From Bacillota bacterium (GTDB lineage Bacteria; Bacillota; Clostridia; Lutisporales; Lutisporaceae): a stretch of DNA of 10,255 nucleotides. Made by a program: the position numbers and the translations under genes. The DNA is taken from contig JAEXXN010000217.1 of NCBI GenBank assembly GCA_023405875.1, forward strand, positions 1 to 10,255, written 5' to 3'. Positions 1 through 6,300 of this stretch are shown here, piece after piece. The notes below the pieces were generated by a model. That model was not told the DNA's origin and made no database searches. It saw nothing but the letters and a program-made list of their open reading frames with translations. Position 1 is the first letter of the stretch; every line of letters starts with the position of its first letter.

Positions 1-1
1 A

Positions 2-1084
2 AGCAACAGGGTGGACCTTACGGTTGTGGGGCCGGAGGTGCCCTTGAGCCTTGGGATAGCTGATGAATTTGAAAGCAAAGGGCTGCGGATATTCGGACCT
101 TGCCGTAGGGGTGCGATGCTTGAAAGCAGCAAAGCCTTTTCAAAGGATTTTATGATAAAAAATAAAATACCCACTGCTGCGTACAAAATATATTATGAGC
201 CGGAAATAGCAAAGCAGGAGATAGACAGCTTCGGTTATCCTGTTGTAATAAAAGCCGACGGCCTTGCAGCAGGAAAGGGAGTAATCATAGCCCGGAGCAG
301 GGAGGAAGCCTTTGCCGCCATAGAGGATATGCTTAACGGCAAAAAGTTCGGAGAAGCAGGAAGCAGGATAGTAGTTGAAGAGTTTCTTAGCGGACGGGAA
401 GCATCGATACTTGCCTTTGTTGATGGCAAAACTGCCGTACCCATGGTAAGCGCACAGGATTACAAAAGGGCCCAGGACAATGACGGTGGACTCAACACCG
501 GAGGCATGGGTGCAGTATCCCCGGCATTCTATTATGATGATGCTACCGCTGCAGTGGTAGAAAAGTATATTATTCAACGGACGGTAGACTCCTTGCAGGC
601 AGAGGGAATCAAATATAAGGGAATCTTATATTTCGGAATCATGCTCACCCCAAGCGGCCCCAAGCTCCTTGAGTACAATGCCAGGTTTGGGGACCCCGAG
701 ACAGAGGTGGTGCTTCTCAGACTCAAATCCGATCTGGTTGAAATAATGAATGCGGTAATTGACGAAAAACTGGAAGAACAAAATATAGAATGGAAAGACG
801 AGCAGGCTGTCTGCGTGGTAATGGCCTCAGGCGGGTATCCTGAGAATTACCAAAAGGGCTTCGAAATAAAAGGGCTTGAAGAGGCGTCTGAAATCAGCGA
901 TGTAAAAGTGTTTCATGCCGGAACTGAAAAAAATGAAGGCAGAATAGTCACAGCAGGGGGGCGCGTTCTGGTAGTAAGTGCCCTTGCAAAGGACTATGAG
1001 CAGGCAAGAGAAAAGGCATACCGGGCAGTCGAAACCATCGAATTTGAAAAAGCGCATTACAGAAGCGATATAGGCAAAAAATAA
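2..1084 (+). CDS. purD: Phosphoribosylamine-glycine ligase (GAR synthetase), 5' end outside window
   Basis: PurD joins phosphoribosylamine and glycine with ATP to make glycinamide ribonucleotide, the second step of de novo purine synthesis, in the cytosol. The frame is open from base 2, and the first visible residues (SNRVDLTVVGPEVPL) match the end of the N-terminal domain of the family. Roughly 60-65 residues are therefore missing upstream, and the GTG at 11 is not the true start. Visible landmarks are the SKAFSKDFM segment that opens the ATP-grasp domain, the glycine-rich KADGLAAGKGV nucleotide loop, VVEEFLSGREASI, NTGGMGAVSP, and the metal-binding NARFGDPETE near the end of the ATP-grasp fold. 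The usual small C-terminal domain follows. PurD normally ends a pur cluster; here a terminator directly follows, so it is probably the last gene of its operon. The reading frame is intact. Confidence 0.97.
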   Translation, partial: SNRVDLTVVGPEVPLSLGIADEFESKGLRIFGPCRRGAMLESSKAFSKDFMIKNKIPTAAYKIYYEPEIAKQEIDSFGYPVVIKADGLAAGKGVIIARSREEAFAAIEDMLNGKKFGEAGSRIVVEEFLSGREASILAFVDGKTAVPMVSAQDYKRAQDNDGGLNTGGMGAVSPAFYYDDATAAVVEKYIIQRTVDSLQAEGIKYKGILYFGIMLTPSGPKLLEYNARFGDPETEVVLLRLKSDLVEIMNAVIDEKLEEQNIEWKDEQAVCVVMASGGYPENYQKGFEIKGLEEASEISDVKVFHAGTEKNEGRIVTAGGRVLVVSALAKDYEQAREKAYRAVETIEFEKAHYRSDIGKK

Positions 1085-1109
1085 AGTTCCGCAAGGAGCT
1101 TTATTTTTT
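1081..1109 (+). terminator. Rho-independent terminator of purD
   Basis: A 10-bp stem (1081-1090 with 1095-1104, one G-T pair) closes on a GCAA tetraloop and is followed by a run of T. It includes the purD TAA stop, so the transcript ends almost immediately after the coding region. Confidence 0.85.
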
Positions 1110-1135
1110 ATGTGGAATAAAATAAAATGTTATGG

Positions 1136-1164
1136 GTAGGGAACGCATTCCGTGCGTTCCCTAC
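1136..1164. repeat. Perfect 12-bp inverted repeat hairpin (dispersed-repeat type)
   Basis: GTAGGGAACGCA (1136-1147) is the exact reverse complement of TGCGTTCCCTAC (1153-1164), with a 5-base loop. No T-run follows on either side, so it is not a classical terminator. Its GGAACG...CGTTCC core also occurs in the hairpin at 3633-3656, which suggests a dispersed intergenic hairpin family with conserved outer arms and a variable inner part. Copy number elsewhere in the genome is unknown. Confidence 0.6.
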
Positions 1165-1193
1165 GATGAATGTGACATATAAAATCCATGCAG

Positions 1194-1207
1194 GTGATAT
1201 AAATCAC
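1194..1207. promoter_or_regulatory. CRP/FNR-family operator-like dyad
   Basis: GTGAT-ATAA-ATCAC is a perfect 5+4+5 palindrome of the shape bound by CRP/FNR regulators (FNR consensus TTGAT-N4-ATCAA). Its centre (1200.5) lies 41.5 bp upstream of the start point predicted from the TATAAT at 1230, the position of class II activator sites. The controlled gene is a ferredoxin-like protein, which fits an anaerobic, redox or nitric-oxide responsive regulator. Which family member binds cannot be told. Confidence 0.6.
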
Positions 1208-1229
1208 ATCCGTTGCAGGCTTATCAAGG

Positions 1230-1235
1230 TATAAT
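1230..1235 (+). promoter_or_regulatory. -10 box of ferredoxin-gene promoter
   Basis: The box is a consensus TATAAT. No good -35 box lies at 16-18 bp spacing; the TTGCAG at 1213 is only 11 bp away. This is typical of a promoter that depends on an activator, here plausibly bound at 1194-1207. The predicted start is near 1242, about 38 bases before the ATG. Confidence 0.55.
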
Positions 1236-1279
1236 AAAATCAAAAGTTGAAAGTAAAAATAATTGGAGGAATAAATAAA

Positions 1280-2062
1280 ATGGCAATAAGAAAAATTGTT
1301 AATATTGATGAAAATAAATGCAACGGCTGCGGACTTTGTGTTCCAAACTGCGCAGAAGGTGCGATAAAGATAATAGACGGAAAGGCAAAGCTTCTGGCTG
1401 AAAATCTTTGTGACGGCCTCGGCGCATGTCTCGGAGAATGTCCTATGGGAGCAATTACAATAACAGAAAGAGAAGCTGAAGAATTTGATGAAGCTGCCGT
1501 ACATGCACACCTTAACAAAAAGGAAGAGCATGCATGCAGCGGAAATCACGGACACCACGGAGTTCATGGACATCATGGAGCTCATAGCGGCGGTGGCTGC
1601 CCCGGAAGTAGGGCAATGGCGATAAACAGGCAGGAAAATTCTGCAAAAGCAGCGTCAGTGACTTCGGATGATATCGAAGTGAAGATAAAACCGCAATTGA
1701 CCCAATGGCCTGTACAGCTGATGCTGGTTCCGGAGAGGGCGCCATATTTTGAAAATGCCGACCTTCTGATAACCGCGGACTGTGTTCCCTTTGCATATCC
1801 CAATTACCACCTGGAATTATTAAAAGGTAAAAAAGTCGTAGTAGGCTGCCCCAAGCTGGATGACGTAGGCTACTATATAGAGAAGCTTACAGGCATAATA
1901 GAGAATAACAGCATAAACAGCGTAACAGTGGCATTTATGGAGGTTCCTTGCTGCGGAGGGATCGTAATGGCCGCAGAAAGAGCGCTTCAGATGTCCGGAA
2001 AGAATATTCCCTTACACAAAATCAGAATAAGCATTAACGGGGAAGCTGCAAAGCTCAGCTGA
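1280..2062 (+). CDS. Ferredoxin-like 4Fe-4S protein with His-rich linker and Cys-rich C-terminal domain
   Basis: This is a 260-residue protein, probably a cytosolic electron carrier. The ATG at 1280 is chosen because GGAGGA (1265-1270) sits 9 bases upstream; an in-frame TTG at 1247 has no such site. Residues 1-62 form a bacterial ferredoxin domain. The first motif is canonical, C14-x2-C17-x2-C20-x3-C24. The second is C44-x5-C50-x3-C54-P, without the usual middle cysteine, so the second cluster may be 3Fe-4S or use another ligand. Residues 75-102 are rich in histidine (HGHHG repeats), a possible metal-binding linker. The C-terminal half (about 135-260) has conserved-looking cysteines at C168, C190 (GCPKLDD) and C224-C225 (VPCCGG). 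Proteins of this layout occur in anaerobes, often under CRP/FNR-type control; the exact redox partner is not known. The gene is monocistronic, with its own promoter and terminator. Confidence 0.85.
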   Translation: MAIRKIVNIDENKCNGCGLCVPNCAEGAIKIIDGKAKLLAENLCDGLGACLGECPMGAITITEREAEEFDEAAVHAHLNKKEEHACSGNHGHHGVHGHHGAHSGGGCPGSRAMAINRQENSAKAASVTSDDIEVKIKPQLTQWPVQLMLVPERAPYFENADLLITADCVPFAYPNYHLELLKGKKVVVGCPKLDDVGYYIEKLTGIIENNSINSVTVAFMEVPCCGGIVMAAERALQMSGKNIPLHKIRISINGEAAKLS

Positions 2063-2077
2063 CCCCGATACAATATC

Positions 2078-2103
2078 AAGGGCGGCCATTGGCCGTCCTT
2101 TTT
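2078..2103 (+). terminator. Rho-independent terminator of the ferredoxin gene
   Basis: The 10-bp stem (2078-2087 with 2091-2100, one G-T pair) has an ATT loop and runs into TTTTT (2099-2103). It lies 15 bases after the stop codon. Confidence 0.88.
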
Positions 2104-2296
2104 GTGCGGCCGCTTGTTATTCTGCTGGCGACGGAGATAAAAATACGGGCACGTCCGGCAGATGCTAAAATAAAGCATTTTGGCAACAATAAGGGGAGAA
2201 GCGTTTATCAAAATATGTCTCCCTGCCGCATAATGAACGAACAAATACATATGCTTGTAAGGAGATAAACTAATAAATATCAACGGAGGTACCGGT

Positions 2297-3613
2297 GTGA
2301 TAACAGTATCGCTGCTCGGAGCCGGAAACCGGGGGTTGGATACATATGCCGCTCTTGCCCAGCGGGAATTTGATGATGTAAGGTTCGTATGCTGTATAGA
2401 TGAAGACCCCGAAAGGCTTTCCCAATTCAAAAAGCGTTTTGGAGCTTCAAGGGAAGCGCTTTATACGTCTGCAGAGGAATTTTTTGCAAAACCCAAGCAG
2501 AGCGAGCTTCTTATAATAGCCACACATGATACAAGCCATTATGCCCTGGCGAAAAAGGCTCTGGAAACAGGCTATGACCTTATCCTGGAGAAGCCCGCCG
2601 CTTTGAAGGTGGAAGAACTGCTGGAGCTGGAGGAGTTGTCTGACAGGCTTGGAAGGATCGTAATAGTGAGCCATGTGCTCAGGTATCATAAAATGTGGCA
2701 GATGATAAAGAAGATAATTGAGGAAGGTACGTTAGGGAAAATAGTGACCATATCTCATCATGAAAATATAGGGCATTATCACTATGCCCACAGCTATGCG
2801 AGAGGCAACTGGAGGCGGAAGGAGACCAGCGGTCCGCTGGTGCTGACAAAATCCAGCCATGATATCGATATATTGTACTACCTGGTAGGCAGCAAGGTCA
2901 AGCGTGTGGCGTCCTTTGGAGGGCTGAGCTATTTCCATCGGGAAAACGCGCCGCAGGGTCACGGGGAACGCTGTGAAGACTGCCCTGTAAGTAAAGACTG
3001 CCGTTATGAAGGGGAAAGGATGTATACCTCCTTCGGCGGCTTCTTTCCGCTTTTCACCAAGAACAGATATACCAGCAAAGCGGTAAAGGAAGGGCTGAAA
3101 GCTACCGACTACGGAAAATGCATATATACAATGGATAATGACGTTGTTGACCATCAATCTTCAATTCTGGAGTTTGAAAACGGAGTATCCGCTACCTTTA
3201 ACCTGAATGCATTCACCAGGCGGATGCATCGCTTTATAAAGGTGATGTGTGAATACGGAGAGATCACAGCCGACGAAAGGACCATAGAAGTTTCCACCTT
3301 TGAGCTCCAACCTCTGGTGCGGGGCTTTATCGAACATTTTTTTCATTTTGACCGCAAGGTGGTGAAGAAAACAAGGCTATACAAGCCCTGGGACTTATCG
3401 AGATATTTCGGGCACGGGGGAGCAGACCTCCGCTTTGTGAAGGCCGTGTTTGACAGCTACCGTTCGGAAAAGGAGAGCATATCACCCATATCACAAGCGG
3501 TACACTCTCACATTGTCGCATTGGCACTGGAGGAAGCACGGGTCACCGGAGAAACGGTGCTGATTGAGGAGTTCGTAGAAAGAAACAGCAAAACAGGGCA
3601 TCAGGTACAATAG
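2297..3613 (+). CDS. Gfo/Idh/MocA-family NAD(P)-dependent oxidoreductase
   Basis: The product is a 438-residue cytosolic dehydrogenase-type protein. The GTG start at 2297 is preceded by GGAGG (2285-2289) at 7 bases. The N-terminal Rossmann fold has the dinucleotide loop GAGNRG (8-13) and an acidic residue after strand 2 (CIDEDPER, about 33-40). The family's E-K-P motif is at 98-100, and the catalytic-region motif KSSHDIDIL at 185-193 carries the conserved H and D. After this the C-terminal beta-sheet domain holds an inserted C226-x2-C229-x5-C235 segment (ERCEDCPVSKDC), seen in one branch of the family and possibly metal-binding. Family members oxidise or reduce sugars, inositols and related polyols; the substrate here cannot be read from the sequence. 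It appears to be a single-gene unit after the ferredoxin terminator. No clear promoter was found in 2104-2284. Somewhat long for the family, but with no sign of fusion or damage. Confidence 0.88.
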   Translation: MITVSLLGAGNRGLDTYAALAQREFDDVRFVCCIDEDPERLSQFKKRFGASREALYTSAEEFFAKPKQSELLIIATHDTSHYALAKKALETGYDLILEKPAALKVEELLELEELSDRLGRIVIVSHVLRYHKMWQMIKKIIEEGTLGKIVTISHHENIGHYHYAHSYARGNWRRKETSGPLVLTKSSHDIDILYYLVGSKVKRVASFGGLSYFHRENAPQGHGERCEDCPVSKDCRYEGERMYTSFGGFFPLFTKNRYTSKAVKEGLKATDYGKCIYTMDNDVVDHQSSILEFENGVSATFNLNAFTRRMHRFIKVMCEYGEITADERTIEVSTFELQPLVRGFIEHFFHFDRKVVKKTRLYKPWDLSRYFGHGGADLRFVKAVFDSYRSEKESISPISQAVHSHIVALALEEARVTGETVLIEEFVERNSKTGHQVQ

Positions 3614-3619
3614 TAGGAT

Positions 3620-3683
3620 AATGCGACATAATCGGAACGACGCCCTCGTCGTTCCGGTTGTTGCACATTTTTTATGTCGCATT
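3620..3683. repeat. Nested inverted-repeat element between convergent genes
   Basis: Perfect 12-bp arms AATGCGACATAA (3620-3631) and TTATGTCGCATT (3672-3683) enclose a perfect 10-bp hairpin (3633-3642 with 3647-3656, loop CCCT). The element lies between the oxidoreductase stop and the stop of the minus-strand small-gene operon. It may act as a two-way terminator: a T-run at 3668-3673 lies 11 bases after the inner hairpin on the plus strand. The boxed terminal repeats plus inner hairpin also look like a small mobile or dispersed element. No target-site duplication is evident. Confidence 0.55.
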
Positions 3684-3703
3684 CTTCTATTTGAGCGACA
3701 CCC

Positions 3704-3886
3704 CTATTTTGGGTCAGCTCTGTTATATATCTTTATCAAATGATGGTTCATGAAGGAATCAATGAGACCTTCCACCTGGTCATCCTCATTGTCGGGGTTA
3801 TAATTGTCTGGGAAATAATAAGCATTATATTCCCTTTCTATGATCGGGTACTTTTTACCGTTGTAGGTTTCATCTATTATACTCAT
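3704..3886 (-). CDS. Unrecognised small acidic protein, 60 aa
   Basis: I do not recognise this protein. It is 60 residues, hydrophilic and acidic, rich in Y, N and D (YNAYYFPDNYNPDNEDDQ in the middle), with no membrane segment or signal peptide. The ATG (3886-3884) overlaps the TGA of the preceding minus-strand gene as ATGA, so translation is probably coupled. A GAGGTG site (3897-3892) lies within the end of that gene. Both small proteins contain a T-Y-N-G tetrapeptide. The stop TAG is followed by the inverted-repeat element at 3620-3683. The coupled arrangement and ribosome site support a real gene, but its role is unknown. Confidence 0.6.
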   Translation of the reverse strand: MSIIDETYNGKKYPIIEREYNAYYFPDNYNPDNEDDQVEGLIDSFMNHHLIKIYNRADPK

Positions 3887-4068
3887 GGATGCACCTCACC
3901 TGTATCCTTCCTCTTTATATCTTCATTTTTCAATGCGATATTTTCAATGCCGTTATAGGTCTTGTTGCCGTCATGATTTATTTTTGCCATTACCGTTTCA
4001 AAGTCTGTGACAGGCTCGACAGCAGCGGGTGTCAGGACGTTTATTTTCTTATCTATTTTTGGAGACAT
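3883..4068 (-). CDS. Unrecognised small protein, 61 aa, first gene of a two-gene operon
   Basis: I do not recognise this protein. It is 61 residues, hydrophilic and rich in lysine, aspartate and asparagine, with no membrane segment. The start is well supported: a perfect AGGAGGTGA (4083-4075 on the minus strand) lies 6 bases before the ATG. It ends in the ATGA overlap with the next small gene. The region around GNKTYNGIENIALKNED resembles the N-terminus of its neighbour around TYNGKKYPIIERE. This may be chance or remnant paralogy. A minus-strand promoter must lie in 4084-4200 but no convincing boxes were seen. Confidence 0.62.
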   Translation of the reverse strand: MSPKIDKKINVLTPAAVEPVTDFETVMAKINHDGNKTYNGIENIALKNEDIKRKDTGEVHP

Positions 4069-4083
4069 TATTTCTCACCTCCT

Positions 4084-4308
4084 GATTTTGTTTTGCATAT
4101 AAGGTGAACATATCAGCGTTAAATCAATCTATTGAGCCGTTTTATCAAGGATTGAAGGACCGGACAGGGGAGGAAACCTGCCTTTACAATTTTTAGATGT
4201 TTTTAATGCTTATAGCCTAGCTATAATTTATTTTTTGTGTTTTTCTGTTTTATATTCAGCAGTATTTTCCTTAATTGCTGTTTATTTGAGCCTTGCATCC
4301 TTCAAAAC
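4084..4308. other. AT-rich intergenic region between divergent transcripts
   Basis: No credible gene was seen here. It must hold the minus-strand promoter of the small-gene operon and the upstream control sites of the sigma-54 promoter at 4309. Two dyads stand out. TATAGC-CTA-GCTATA (4211-4225) is centred about 118 bp upstream of the predicted start near 4336, the usual distance for a sigma-54 activator site. CAGCA-N14-TGCTG (4257-4280) is centred about 67 bp upstream. Either could bind the activator encoded at 6301; neither matches a known consensus. Confidence 0.35.
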
Positions 4309-4326
4309 TTGGCATGAGGGTTGCTT
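4309..4326 (+). promoter_or_regulatory. Sigma-54 (-24/-12) promoter of the chemoreceptor gene
   Basis: TTGGCATGAGGGTTGCTT carries GG (4311-4312) and GC (4323-4324) exactly 10 bases apart. It agrees with the sigma-54 consensus TGGCAC-N5-TTGC at all key bases but one (T for C). The start point would be near 4336, about 69 bases before the chemoreceptor GTG. A 6-bp dyad CTTATA-GAT-TATAAG (4324-4338) overlaps the start site and could be an additional protein site. Confidence 0.75.
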
Positions 4327-4404
4327 ATAGATTATAAGAAGGTAGCTGCATAAAGAAACCGGGCATATTAAATTTTGAGTATAAAAGTATTCGGAGGTGT
4401 TAAG

Positions 4405-6126
4405 GTGCTAAAGAATTTAAGGGTTATGTACAAGCTGCTGCTGTTATCCTCACTGTTGATGTTACTGCTTTTGACCACTGCATTATCAGGCATCCGCTTC
4501 AATTCACAATCTCACGGCGCATTGAATTTTGTAAACAATAACAATTTGAAACGTATTCAATATTTAAGTGAATGCCAGGCAATGGTACAGAAAAATATGG
4601 GTGTCACAATCAATATCAGGCAATATATGGGCAATGAAGAAAAGATCGGAGAGTACGAGAAGGCGATGCTGCAAAATATTCAGGACCATGATGAAAATAT
4701 TAAGGGATATAAAGGGCTCAGCAATTTAGACAAATTAGAAACCGACAGTCTGGCAATGCTGGAGAATTACCTGAAGATTTTCAAGCAGTCACAGGATCAG
4801 ATGGTAGCATATGCCAAGAGCGGAAGCATTGATGCATTCAATTCACAGCAGTTGAAGCAATCCTATGCCTTTGATGCTTATCAGAGAGTAATGGCCGATT
4901 TGGTCAAATACAATTATGAACAGGCAGAAAAAGTGGTTTCAAAAAGCGAGGATAACTATATGAGCTCCACAGGTATATTCATTATTATCATAGGCTTATC
5001 GGCTGTTCTGGGAATAGCCGCTGCTTTTGCCATTTCAAAGGATATTTCAGGGACGCTCAATCAGGCAATAAAACAGATCAGGATTGCAGCGGATAAAGAT
5101 TTTACAGCAGAGCTCCCCGAAGGCCTTTTAAAAAGGAAGGATGAAATCGGGCAGCTTGCGAATGCAATTTCAAAAATGCAGAAAGAGGTCAGCGGGGTCA
5201 TACGGGGAGTTGTCAGAGAGGCAGCAAATATGAATAATGCAGTTGAGGTATCCAATATAAGCATTGTAAGCCTGAACTCACAGCTTGAGGAGATTTCCGC
5301 CACTGTTGAGCAATTGTCTGCGGGGATCGAAGAAACAGCCGCATCGGCTCAGGAAATGAATGCTTCTTCCGATGAGATCGGAACTGTGGTCACCGGGATA
5401 GCACAACGTGCACAGGAAGGCTATAAAATGACGGAAGATATGATAAACAAGATGATGCTGATGAAGGAGCAAAGCGAAGCAGCCATGAGGGCTGTCCGCG
5501 AAGCCAGGACCAATATGGACTCTGAATTGGGGGCAGCCATAAGCCAGTCAAAAGAGGTGGAAAGCATAGGAGCACTTTCGGATGCTATCCTTCAGATCAC
5601 CGCCCAGACAAACCTTCTTGCCCTGAATGCCGCCATAGAAGCAGCAAGGGCCGGTGAGGCCGGAAAGGGCTTTGCCGTCGTATCCGATGAAATCAGAAAG
5701 CTGGCAGAGGATTCCAAAAAGACAGTAGTACAAATCCAGGCTATAACAAATAAAGTCATTTTGGCTGTTGAAAACCTGTCCTCCTGCTCTTCCAAGGTGC
5801 TGGACTTCCTTGCCAATCAAGTTGATAAGGATTATAGGGATATGCTTGAGGAAAAGGAACAATATGCAGCAGATACAAACTTTATCGGAAATATAGTGTC
5901 AGGCTTTGCTTCTACTTCGCAGGAGCTGGCTGTACAGGTCGGGCATATGGCATCGGCCATAAGCGAGGTCACAATCTCTGCAAATGAAGGTGCACAAGGC
6001 ACTTCCAGCATAGCTGAAAGATTTTCAACTGTTGTGGGAGCTGCGAATGAAGTAATAAGGCAAACCGAAAATGTAAAAAGCAGCTCTGAGCACCTGATGA
6101 AAATGGTTTCAGGCTTCAAAATATGA
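4405..6126 (+). CDS. Methyl-accepting chemotaxis protein, four-helix-bundle sensor type
   Basis: This 573-residue transmembrane chemoreceptor passes ligand signals to CheA/CheW. The GTG start at 4405 has GGAGGTG (4393-4399) 5 bases upstream; the in-frame TTG at 4375 lacks a site. Order of parts: short basic cytoplasmic N-terminus; TM1 (about 9-28); extracellular helical sensor (about 29-187) like the 4HB_MCP domain; TM2 (about 190-210); a HAMP linker containing KRKDEIGQL; and a long coiled-coil signalling domain. The conserved hairpin tip ITAQTNLLALNAAIEAARAG (about 396-415) is intact, followed by EAGKGFAVVSDEIRKLA. No C-terminal CheR-tether pentapeptide is present. Expression from a sigma-54 promoter, next to a sigma-54 activator, is unusual, since receptor genes more often use sigma-28 or sigma-A. 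It suggests that the receptor senses the same nutrient class as the neighbouring transport genes. The ligand is unknown. Confidence 0.95.
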   Translation: MLKNLRVMYKLLLLSSLLMLLLLTTALSGIRFNSQSHGALNFVNNNNLKRIQYLSECQAMVQKNMGVTINIRQYMGNEEKIGEYEKAMLQNIQDHDENIKGYKGLSNLDKLETDSLAMLENYLKIFKQSQDQMVAYAKSGSIDAFNSQQLKQSYAFDAYQRVMADLVKYNYEQAEKVVSKSEDNYMSSTGIFIIIIGLSAVLGIAAAFAISKDISGTLNQAIKQIRIAADKDFTAELPEGLLKRKDEIGQLANAISKMQKEVSGVIRGVVREAANMNNAVEVSNISIVSLNSQLEEISATVEQLSAGIEETAASAQEMNASSDEIGTVVTGIAQRAQEGYKMTEDMINKMMLMKEQSEAAMRAVREARTNMDSELGAAISQSKEVESIGALSDAILQITAQTNLLALNAAIEAARAGEAGKGFAVVSDEIRKLAEDSKKTVVQIQAITNKVILAVENLSSCSSKVLDFLANQVDKDYRDMLEEKEQYAADTNFIGNIVSGFASTSQELAVQVGHMASAISEVTISANEGAQGTSSIAERFSTVVGAANEVIRQTENVKSSSEHLMKMVSGFKI

Positions 6127-6137
6127 GCTTAAAGCAA

Positions 6138-6158
6138 GAGCCTCTGAACCGGAGGCTC
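6138..6158 (+). terminator. Hairpin after the chemoreceptor gene, probable weak terminator
   Basis: GAGCCTC (6138-6144) pairs with GAGGCTC (6152-6158) around a 7-base loop. The following T-run is short and late (CACTTCATTTT), so termination may be partial and allow some read-through into the activator gene. Confidence 0.5.
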
Positions 6159-6265
6159 CACTTCATTTTGCCTGTGAAGCTTGAAGCTTGCTGCAGCTTT
6201 GAAAAAATTTATCCGCTTAAAGAAGGATAGCTGTCCGACAGTAACTTTTATTGGGAGCAGAAATG

Positions 6266-6274
6266 TGATAAAAT
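6266..6274 (+). promoter_or_regulatory. Possible extended -10 promoter of the activator gene
   Basis: TGATAAAAT reads as an extended -10 element (TGN plus TAAAAT) about 27-33 bases before the start. The -35 region is poor. A CTGTC-C-GACAG dyad lies just upstream at about 6232-6242 and could be an operator. No sigma-54 GG-N10-GC pattern was seen here, in keeping with sigma-A transcription of the activator itself. Confidence 0.35.
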
Positions 6275-6300
6275 GAGGAAATAAGGGGTGTAAGGAGTGG

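Noticed and set aside
140..577. Long minus-strand open frame inside purD
   Set aside because: Shadow of a clearly conserved gene, with no ribosome site and no recognisable product.
1136..1164. Hairpin as the terminator of purD
   Set aside because: No T-run follows, and a complete terminator already lies at 1081-1109.
1247..1279. TTG start for the ferredoxin gene
   Set aside because: It lies only a few bases after the predicted transcription start and has no ribosome site; GGAGGA precedes the ATG at 1280.
3740..4107. Two plus-strand frames encoding hydrophobic peptides of 72 residues each
   Set aside because: They are antisense to the two small minus-strand genes, which have far better ribosome sites and coupling. 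The hydrophobic look comes from reading acidic codons backwards.
4084..4404. Possible riboswitch or small RNA before the chemoreceptor
   Set aside because: I looked for c-di-GMP (GEMM) and other conserved cores. Only short dyads are present, and the predicted start at 4336 leaves too short a leader.
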